Origin: Hyposmocoma kahamanoa
Lineage: Eukaryota; Arthropoda; Insecta; Lepidoptera; Cosmopterigidae
Length of the DNA stretch: 64,000 bases
Direction: 5' to 3'
NCBI RefSeq assembly: GCF_003589595.1
Contig: NW_020653726.1
Coordinates: forward strand, 13,685,754 to 13,749,753
Shown: piece by piece, positions 55,593-64,000 of the stretch
How positions within the stretch are numbered: position 1 is the first letter of the stretch
Layout: each line of letters opens with the position of its first letter
Made by a program: the position numbers and the translations under genes
Notes under the pieces: generated by a model
What the model saw: only the letters and a program-made list of their open reading frames with translations
Told to the model about the DNA's origin: nothing
The model's database searches: none

Positions 55593-55705
55593 TTACTTGA
55601 TTTAAAGCTTGAGTGGCTCTACAACTGAACAGAGGTGTCGCTTACCACCAGGTGCACGATTTGTAAGTCTTGTCAGTTGGTATCATAATAAAAAAAAACA
55701 AAAAT
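55593..55705 (+). mobile_element. Family A retroposon, copy 11 (5'-truncated)
   Basis: It starts at 'acttgatttaaagcttgagt' and ends 'cagttggtatcataataaaa' plus A-run. Only the 3' third is present. Confidence 0.75.
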
Positions 55706-55929
55706 TATCAAAAGCGAAAAATACTTGCATACATTATTTTAAAACATCACCATAATAACCTACACCATCAAAATTTGTTAGGACCGTGTACAACGCTAAG
55801 AGCACGTCAAGGTTGACACTTAAGATTTAAATTCAACTATATGCCGGTTATGATAAGTGTCATGTGCTCTTCACTATACACAAGCAAAAGAATCAACCAG
55901 AATACCAGTCCTGTCAATTTGGTTATTGA

Positions 55930-56215
55930 TATCCTAAAGGGGGTCAACTATGTCTTCCCTGGATACGTCCATGATTATTCCAGCCGCAAAGAGTCCAGCT
56001 AAAAGGGAAATTGTGTCGGAGCAGCGACAGAATGCGCAGAGCGGCCTCCCACTCATGGCAAGGCAACGACCCGATATTCCCTCCCTTAATAAGGATTCAG
56101 TTTTCAACTTAGTTAATCCATATTGTTTAATTAGATTGGTACCCATAGATACATGTACTCTTAATTCTTTGGTTTCTTCTTCTTTCTTTTTACGTGATAT
56201 GTTTATCTAACAAGG
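55930..56215. other. Coding-like island, identity unknown
   Basis: It is less AT-rich than its flanks and open on both strands (86 codons plus, from 55950; 70 codons minus, 55934-56146). Neither protein is recognised. It may be an isolated exon, a pseudogene or chance. Confidence 0.25.
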
Positions 56216-56285
56216 TCAAATAGAACAATAAGTTTTACTTATGTACCTGAATGGTTATGGCCTAGAATGGTGTAAAAAATATTGT

Positions 56286-56440
56286 AGTAATAATAACAAA
56301 GATCGAACAAGAAAAAGTTCCTTCGATTCGGCCGGATTCAAATCGACGTCTTCTAACAAACTGTGGCAGACGCTATGCCAACTACATAAGTCACGGAACG
56401 AACCTGCGTGCGATCTTACGAAATAGTGTATGTGCTTGTT
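56286..56440. mobile_element. Family C foldback element, copy 5 (left arm only)
   Basis: 'aataataacaaagatcgaac', 'aaaaagttccttcgattcgg' and 'ccggattcaaatcgacgtct' are the left arm including the inverted B-box. The right half is diverged. Confidence 0.5.
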
Positions 56441-56658
56441 ACAGATCTTTGTTTTTGGTTTTTAACGACTGTTGTATGTCGTGGCGCCACCTGTGATAAA
56501 TTTATTTCTTCACTCAGAGAGGGGACCTTTACAGCTACCATCGCTGATTTGAGATGTCACTTTAATCATTGTAATTTTTTATTGAATGTCACGATGTTTT
56601 ACTGTTATGATATTCAATTATTTTTTGTGAAATTGCTCCATTACTTTGTTATAATTAG

Positions 56659-56828
56659 TCACCCTGGGACATAAGTTGACAAGTCCCATGTACCTGTAAC
56701 TCCACCAGCATCTTACCCTTCAAAACCAGAACACAGTAATGCTGACATTACTACTTGGCGGCAGAAATAGGTAAGGTGACAGTACTTCCCTGGATGAACT
56801 CTTTCACAAGGAGCTCTACTGCTACTAA
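56659..56828 (-). mobile_element. Family A retroposon, copy 12
   Basis: The 5' half of family A in reverse orientation, from 'agtagcagtagagctccttg' to 'gtcccagggtgac'. The 3' half is missing. It is the inverted partner of the start of copy 10. Confidence 0.82.
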
Positions 56829-57352
56829 AAGATCATCTTTTCCTCAGGGTATTAGATCTAAAAGGAACTCTCTACATTATCTTTCTAAAAGCTGTTATAA
56901 CCACACGCCGAATTATCAGAAAGTTTATGCATATAGAAGAAGACGAAGTAGACTCTTATCACGACACAACCTCAACATATAGGTATACAGTGCTTCTATT
57001 TTCTCAATATCCCTCGGCAATCATCGGATTTCCGAAAGCACACGAATATTAATTTCCATGTCCATTAATTATTGGGTTTAAAATGTATAACAATTTGAAT
57101 TTAGAACAACTTACTTACTTACGTACTTTATTGTTGTTGTGTTTTGGTTTCTGTGCGAACTATATAGAGCTGTAAAACTATTTCCCTATTTACAAGTACG
57201 TACTGTAAATTATATATGTCAATGTTGTGACTGTGACTTTAGCGGCTTTCTTTCCATTGTATAATAAATAAAAAATGTAATAGCAACTTTATATATTTCC
57301 AAGTCGACGTGAAGCGAACGAACTCTTCCACAAGGAGCTCTACTGCTACAAA
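56812..57352 (-). repeat. Inverted partner of 49.4-50.3 kb
   Basis: It matches 49420-49835 and 50191-50262 on the opposite strand, without the 350-bp retroposon at 49841-50190. A second small family A start in minus orientation lies at 57318-57352 ('gaactcttccacaaggagct'). Confidence 0.85.
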
Positions 57353-58082
57353 ACAAATTATCACTTCGCACGACATATAGGTTTTGAACAAAATATCAAA
57401 ATTTCATTTTAAACCTTATCAAATGAACTCTAAAACAAGATCTATAAATATGATAATGTCACAATAGACTGTCAACAAAATTGCTTTGTGAACCGAAAGC
57501 GCAAACTAACGTCAGAATAACAGGAGTTAGTATAAATGTGCATTCTGTGTGTTCAACCAGTGGTTAGTTTAAACTTTAACCAAATAACGTTCATTTCCAC
57601 ATTACTGTGCTGCGAATAATTGTGCTTTCATGCAAAAGTTTACAAGCAACACCTAATTGTACTAATCTGAAAAAATATTTGATAAACGTAACATATATCC
57701 TCAGTTTTGAGAAATCATAGGTTACGTTTTTGTAAAACTTATGACTATATATATAACTGTGCAACGTTTCACATAAAATTTGTTTACATCTTTATAACCA
57801 GTTACTTATTGTAATATATAAACTTAGCGAAATGAAAATACACAAGATTTATTGTAAGAAATGATAGAAGAGGAAAAGGCAGGCCAAAAGGGCCTATATA
57901 ACTACATAATTTTAATAGTAATCGACGTTAACAATAAGGAAATGAAGGTGATTTGTGATTTATGGGCACGTCCTCTCGTTTCAAGAATTTTGATGAGACT
58001 GACGACGGATCGAATGAACGTAAGAATAGCGAAGGACAAGGGAGTTCCAGAACGATTCAAAATTTAAAACGTAAGTGACCAA
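57353..58082. other. AT-rich non-coding stretch, nothing recognised
   Basis: It lies between the inverted and direct halves of the duplication. The 68-codon frame at 57861-58067 has no domain. Confidence 0.45.
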
Positions 58083-58622
58083 CAGCAGTAGAGCTCGTTG
58101 TGAAAGAGTTCGTCCAGGGAAGTACTGCCACCTAACCTATTTCTGCGTTATGCGTTCCGGTTGTGAAGGGTAAGGTTGCTGGTAAAATTACAGTCACATG
58201 GGACTTGTCAACTTACGTCTCAGGGTGACAGGCATAGACGCAGTGCCCCTCAGATCTTTGCGATTTAAAGCTCTGACTGGCTCTGTAGCTTACCATCAGG
58301 CGCACGACTCGCTCGTACCGTCACTTGATATTGTAAAAAAAAGACCAGAGAAGACAGGAAGAGGATGACAGAAAGGTGGGACGATAAGGGAGGTCAGCAT
58401 CGTCACAATATGCCTCACGAAGCTTTGAGTTTAAATCCCATCACAGCACAGCCCTCACGAATTTTTTTTTTGTAACCATCTAAAAAACGGGTTGCAAAAA
58501 TATCTGTTCATTTAAACGGAAAACATTCCCAAATTAAATACGGAAGAACTACGATCCTAAAGCTTGTGATTCATCAATGGAACATATAAGTTCACTTTGA
58601 CTGTATAAAACGATACCCAATT
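58083..58622 (+). repeat. Direct partner of 50.25-50.77 kb, with family A copy 13
   Basis: Family A occupies 58083-58345. The following 'gaggatgacagaaaggtggg', 'acgataagggaggtcagc' and 'atcctaaagcttgtgattca' repeat 50505-50770 closely. The copy keeps the 'gttcgtccagggaagtactg' segment that copy 10 lost. Confidence 0.87.
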
Positions 58623-59175
58623 TGCGTTCCCACGAAACCTGATTGATCTATTTCCAGAATGTAAACATGACCGTTTGATAGAAACCATTTTCTATTTTCC
58701 CTTTAAATTTAATACGTTGCATACAAAATTAAATGTAAAATGTGCCACCCGTCACGAATTTTTTATATTTGCACTTGGTAATAATAACGTTATGAGAACT
58801 AAGAAAAAATGGCAGACAATTTTGTGGCTCAAAACCGATCCTGTCGGTTTTTTGTTAAGGAATCGATTGAATACATATCTTCTAGGACATTATTATTATT
58901 GATACAACACAGAGAAATTTTATATCAATAATAACAATTATTGAGTGAAGTATTTTCATAAAAAACATCTGTATATCATGGTAATAAAGACATGATACTC
59001 AATAAATGAATATGTGTTCTAGAATTTTTGAATAAAAAAGCAGTAAATCCTGGTTAGACTACATTGTCAGAAACTACTATTGCAATATACTTGACATGTG
59101 GTACAGTTATGCAGTTTGTAATAATAATTTTAATTATAATGATTATTTGTATATAGTTTATTTCTTTAACAGTTA
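58623..59175. other. AT-rich stretch with a family C vestige
   Basis: 'ttattattattgatacaaca' and 'tatatcaataataacaatta' at 58888-58938 are the two ends of a family C element with almost everything between deleted. The 75-codon frame at 58675-58902 runs into it. Confidence 0.4.
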
Positions 59176-59312
59176 AATGCCTGTAATTTCTCCAACACCA
59201 CCCTTCAAAAAAGGAACACAGTAATGCTGACATTACTTCTTGGCAACAGAAATAGGTAAGGTGGCAGTACTACCCAGGACAAACTTTTTCACAAGGTGTT
59301 CTACTGCTTTTA
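59176..59312 (-). mobile_element. Family A retroposon, copy 14 (5' half)
   Basis: On the minus strand it runs from 'aaagcagtagaacaccttgt' to 'gagaaattacaggcattt'. The hairpin 'agtaatgtcagcattact' is intact. Confidence 0.8.
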
Positions 59313-60685
59313 AAAAGGTAGTAGCAATAGGAATAGGAATCTCCGTTTAAGCATCGTAATGCCTATGATAGGAAACTCTGCTCTGCCACATCCATAACCA
59401 TAGCTTTACAATATGTAAACTCAATCCTATGTGTATAAACTATTTAAAAATTTCCTTTAAATTTAGATTCTTAAATAATGGCTCCAAAATCTTGCAGATG
59501 TACACGTTAGAAGTGCCACAGAACATAAGCCAGAATGGCTGCTAGTATGATGGCCAACCTCCGATACGAGATGTTATACCAAGATGCAATTTAGTTGCAA
59601 AAAAATAATTACGAATCCTTTAGCATTTTTGAAAATGGGCTATAAAATAATTGATCCTAATATGAAAGTGAATCCACTAAGTCGAGTGAGTCAATGCGTG
59701 AAAGGACTTTCTTTACACATTAAATAACGATTCTTTTTGTATTTTTGATACATGGTTTTTTACGTTACTGTGGGGAACGATGCTTTAGGAGAACGAATTC
59801 TATGTTAATAAACTTCAAAGGAAAGGTACTTTCAAAACTTTGTTTCAAGCATCTAAAAACCACCATAGATAAACATTTTATAATCAAACTTATGCATCCG
59901 GCAGGCCTCGCCTGCTACGAGTAGCGGAAATAGCTTATCAGATACGCGATTACCCGACTCACACAGACTCGCCTTAGTCCCTCCTCAAACGATGCGACAA
60001 TCGCTTGTCGTTGGAAACCAATTTTATGCGAAATTGTGGAACGTCAGATTGCTTAAGGGAGTTCACGCAATATGAGTGGAAAAGTCGTATTGCGTTCCGT
60101 TTCGATTTGTACGCTCATTACATAGACATGAAGGTTTTTTGCATCGATAAGTGTGGTGTGTCCCTAATTCTTGTTAAAGTCATCTCCATGTTTGACTAAT
60201 AGTTCTAGCTTTTAAAAGCAACTATAAAAAACAAAGTGACCTTAATATAGCCGAATATATTGATCTGAACAAAGTGAACAAGGATGAAAACAATAAGATA
60301 TAGATTATTAAAAATCTTCTCTGGGACATAATCAGCCCTGAGGTCGACTTAGTATGATCATTTAGAATCAGCCACAAATTTCATACTTAGGAATGTCAAT
60401 TCGTCTGCGTTGCCATATATATTTTAAATAATTGTTTAATACAAACCAACAAACAGTCAATCGCCTTTTTTTATTCTTCCGGTCATTCCACCAAGAGGTT
60501 AGTCGATTTATTTTTTTATTAATAAAAACCCACACCATTTGGCGAGTGTCTGCGGTCTACCTAACATTCAGTAGTGTGTCTGTGATGGGCAATAAAAAAT
60601 ATTACGACGACAGCTAAGTAACGCTCCATTCTGTTTATTTGGAGCAAGCATTATTCATCAAGCCGCTTAAGTGGTGAGAAAATTG
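59313..60685. other. AT-rich non-coding stretch, nothing recognised
   Basis: A GC-richer patch lies at 59895-60010. Short frames (60005-60199, 60432-60617) show no features. Confidence 0.45.
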
Positions 60686-61540
60686 TCGTATAAATAGAAC
60701 CAAGACGACTGACGACGGCGGCGGCGAACTTTAGCAAAACCATTAATAATATAGCGAAGTTTACTAGACACTAAACAATAAATTTAAATCAATTTTCACT
60801 CTGAGTAGGTAAATGATACTCAACCAAATCTTCTTATTAAGACTCTCTGAGCTTTATTGTATAGCTGACAAAAGTTTTGGCTTCCAATTATTAAGTAAAG
60901 TTATTTAATAAATTGACAATTCTCATTGTTAAGAGATTCTGACGAGAATTGTTACCGGTATTAATTAACTGCTTTAAGATATATAAAATAGTGACATGAT
61001 AAACGAGTAGGTTGTGTTAAAAAAACTAGCATCAGTCTTATTTAGTTTTTTGTCTGTATTGTGTCCGTTAGAGAAGCTCTATTGTCATTATTTGGACATA
61101 TCAACTGCCCGCCTTTTTGAGATGAATTGATGGAAGCCATCAGCAAATGAAATGCAGAAAGATAGCGGTAGACAACAGCAACGATGAAACTCTGAAAGCG
61201 GACCCTATAAGATTGATAAAAGAGTGCCTCTTTGCTGCATCTTTCACCGAATTGTACAAATACTCAGTCAATGATATCCAAAAATTAAAAGTGCCAAAGA
61301 TGGGTGAGTATGATCAAGTGACCACTGACTTTTACTTTTACTAAAAAGATACACTTCACGAATAATGAGTGGACTTCCGTCCTAAACGCTCATATATAGA
61401 CCACACCAACAAAAGTGATGGTGAGGTCTATATGCAATATTGCGTCCTGGTAGAGCAGAATGTATACAGGAATATGCCTGATTTTCGTGAAAAAACCGTT
61501 AATATCATGAATTCATTCACCGATGTGGACTAGACACGAT
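60686..61540 (+). other. Candidate small or decayed gene with TATA box
   Basis: A TATAAATAG box at about 60690-60699 is followed by a GC-rich 'gacgactgacgacggcggcg' start-like region. A 65-codon frame at 61147-61344 contains DPIRLIKECLFAASFTELYK and ...IQKLKVPKMG, with a donor-like G/GTGAGT at the end of that segment. The spacing of ECL...L.K...I..L.VP vaguely recalls the N-terminus of takeout/juvenile-hormone-binding proteins. There is no signal peptide and the Cys pattern is incomplete. A further open stretch (about 61403-61531, ...EVYMQYCVLVEQNVYRNM) follows. It may be a pseudogene. Confidence 0.25.
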
Positions 61541-63842
61541 CATCGATGGAGAATTCATGCACTGAAGATACTTCAGGTCACTTCTGTTTATCATTCTACT
61601 TGAAGACATAAAGCGAGCGGTAGTATGTACACCAAACGATATCAATTGAAACAGACCATGTTTCAAAATCTTAAACAATTGTCAGAAAAGATTGGAATTA
61701 CGTTTGACACTAAGTAGACATTGGAAATGTGAGTTACCTCGGATAACAAGAATCCTCATTAGAGAGGACACCCTCACGTAAACCCAAATTTACGTACATG
61801 AAACAACTGTATAACCAACTAGAGTGACTCGGATGATGACAATGATCTAAGAATTACGCAGCCGAAAAGGGGGCCCCCTTTCCCCCTAATTTAAGACATT
61901 CAGAAATTCAACCATGCTCTACTCTCATATCAATCTCACCTTCAAGTTCATTATTTGCAGCCGCGAACCATGTACAGTGTCAAAAGGGCTAATAAACTAG
62001 CATCAACTGTTTGCTAACAAGCCTGTTACGCCCATGTTCACTTTATTATGAACGGACGGAATCAGCGACTAGGACTTTAAGGCTCTATGGCGATCTCCAA
62101 CCCCCAAAGAAAAAATTCAACTAGACACCAAGTCTTAAGAAAATAATAACCTTCGAATGGCAGCTACGCGACGTAAAAAAATCTAATCGGCCTGTACACA
62201 CTCGTCACCATCGAGAACGAACTCAGGGGTGCTAGACTAATGGGCGAATTCCTTCAAAGAAAATGACGCAAGATATGCGTCATTTTCACGCAAGATAAAG
62301 GTGAAACGACGAGTAATCGGGAAAACCCTATATACCACAGCGGTATTCTTTCACAGAATCAACATTTTTTAAATTTCTCTGATTATTACTTCTAATTATA
62401 TTCTCACTCCCATAACTTTTCCTTTCTTCACCATTGCGGCAAGCACAGCGGGCCGAATCGGGCAGTCGCAGCGAGAAGTTACATGCGCTATAAGCTTCTA
62501 CGTCATCCATATACCATACAATGAGAGACCCGGATCATTCTTTATGCCAGAAACAGGTAATATAGGTAGAGTTCGCTACTTTCCGTTCTACTATCGATGT
62601 TTCGATATTTATGTTTAGATCTTATGAACATTTGATACTTAAAACCTACCTACCTACTTTCTTTCCTTCTTCTATTCAAGAATATGAAGTGTAGCTAAAG
62701 CATAAACAGATGAATAATATGACAATTGTATTTAAGTGACGATATAGGAGTTCCATAACACCTACGAAATGAAAGAAGATGATACTTAAACAATAATAAG
62801 TAAAAATGTGCCTTAACAATAAAATCCCTATTATTACATTTTTCGTAGTTACAACAAATTATCTTTTAAGTAGATATAGACGTATTAACACTATTTTTGT
62901 GTAACGCCGTCTGTCACGATATTTAGCTTTTGAGTCATCGCTTGTAAAGTTTAGTCCTTGACGATCTGCAGACAACGCAAATGTACGAGTAAATTTTAGA
63001 CCCGAGCCAAATTACAAAGTTGTTGTTTACTAATGTTTCTTCGTAACAACAGCGGAGAAGACAACTTTTACATTTCATCGTTATTGATTTCGATATCACC
63101 CGCCGTAAATGTCAAACTCTATTTGTTTAAATGTCACTACAATATTTTTACATCAGTCCAATTACTCTAGTGTGAATCATAATTCGGTGTCCATAATGTA
63201 AACAAAGAAATGTCATTGTCAAAGTGTGAATGTAGATGTGCTAAACCTTTTATTATTAACGGAATTGGAAAAGGAGTACGTCCTTATTATCTATAATTTG
63301 ATCTATTACAAAATATTAACAATAAACTACAACACACAATTTAACAAACGCATTACGGAGACAAAAAAACATTAGAGTTCTAGTTTAGATTAGGAATCAG
63401 TCAGAGTTTGTGAAAGAGATATTCGCGGGTGACAAATCTTCTGATATCTTCTTATTTTGTTTAGTATAGAAGCCTTGAGAATCAAAATTGCTGTGATATA
63501 TATATCTAACCATTGACATAAGAGAAACGAGAAGAAGCAAAGGGAGTTATATAGGATTAGTAATATCGAAAGTTAAACTTTAGAATAAGTTATAATAAAT
63601 CGTTCTACAAAATAGAAATGCTCATTAATATATACTTTTATTGTCACTTGCATTACTTTGTTAGTGACTGTTATATACTATGCGTATATACTACAAACAG
63701 AAATAGGCAACAAAATAGAAAGAAAAAGAATCTGGCTAAAAGATATCTGGCTGAGCGAAGAAACTCATGAGTTCTCATAGGTGGCGCCCCGCGGCAAAAG
63801 TCATTTCAAAACCCAATACAAAATTCAGAAGATGGTGCTGCC
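61541..63842. other. Non-coding stretch with hairpins
   Basis: A GC palindrome AAAGGGGGCCCCCTTT lies at 61866-61881. A perfect 12-bp hairpin GAAAATGACGCA (62259-62270), loop AGATA, TGCGTCATTTTC (62276-62287) is followed by a repeat of ACGCAAGATA. Sequence from 61550 to 62320 is less AT-rich, with short open runs suggesting decayed coding DNA. The rest is AT-rich. Confidence 0.4.
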
Positions 63843-63965
63843 TTGATCCGTAGCTCAGATGACAGAGCTGTAGCCACGTTGAGGCAACAGACTCTGGTTC
63901 CAAGTCATTCAGATCGAAGGAATTTTTCTGTGTTTTTTCGAAGATTGTATCAATAACAATAACAG
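63843..63965 (+). mobile_element. Family C element, tRNA-like right half, copy 6
   Basis: 'ttgatccgtagctcagatga', 'gttgaggcaacagactctgg' and 'cagatcgaaggaatttttct' end in 'gattgtatcaataacaataa'. This half alone looks like a tRNA-headed SINE. The inverted left arm is absent here. Confidence 0.65.
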
Positions 63966-64000
63966 ACTGGTGGAGTATTTTCACAAATTAGAACATCATG

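Noticed and set aside
1..64000. CRISPR arrays, operons, bacterial promoters
   Set aside because: Eukaryotic repeat-rich sequence with no regularly spaced direct repeats.

Overview
This is eukaryotic DNA, AT-rich and mostly non-coding, almost certainly from an insect and most probably a moth or butterfly (Lepidoptera). Three things point there: an intact neural-type LRR-Ig receptor gene of the insect kekkon family; dense tRNA-derived SINEs, A-tailed retroposons, CR1-type and RTE-type LINEs of the kind that fill lepidopteran genomes; and a short degenerate run of the CCTAA/TTAGG insect telomere pentamer. I cannot name the species.

Only one host protein gene is clear: a kekkon-like single-exon coding region on the minus strand (8500-10458). 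GC-rich, CpG-rich sequence upstream (about 10.6-12.0 kb) is its likely promoter/5' region, and a candidate poly(A) signal lies at about 7.8 kb. Other GC-rich islands (1.6-2.1, 47.8-48.5, 55.9-56.2, 60.7-61.5 kb) could be promoters, hidden exons or decayed genes, but I cannot assign them.

The most elaborate locus is 26.6-31.8 kb. A CR1-group LINE there has an intact ORF2 (endonuclease plus reverse transcriptase) and ends in a CR1-like pentamer tail. Its ORF1 is split by a 1,123-bp PIF/Harbinger DNA transposon with perfect terminal inverted repeats and a TTA target duplication. That transposon is itself internally deleted and keeps only the first ~40 codons of two convergent genes, one Myb/SANT-like and one HARBI1-like. 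A second TTA-flanked 1.1-kb inverted-repeat element lies at 17.6-18.75 kb, and a TA-flanked 549-bp foldback MITE at 22.8-23.3 kb.

The remaining repeats fall into families that I defined by comparing copies within the window: A (A-tailed SINE-like, 15 copies or fragments), B (about 135 bp, one copy with a 12-bp target duplication inside an A copy), C (foldback elements whose arms carry tRNA-like B-box sequence), D, E and F (three tRNA-derived SINE families), and G (3' end about GAAGTCGGTTAAAAA). Around 49.4-50.8 and 56.7-58.6 kb a unique segment plus its resident A copy has been duplicated and partly inverted. Several perfect short hairpins, some inside SINEs, look like template-switch mutations.

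Family names A-K are local labels. No database search was possible, so novelty cannot be judged from here.
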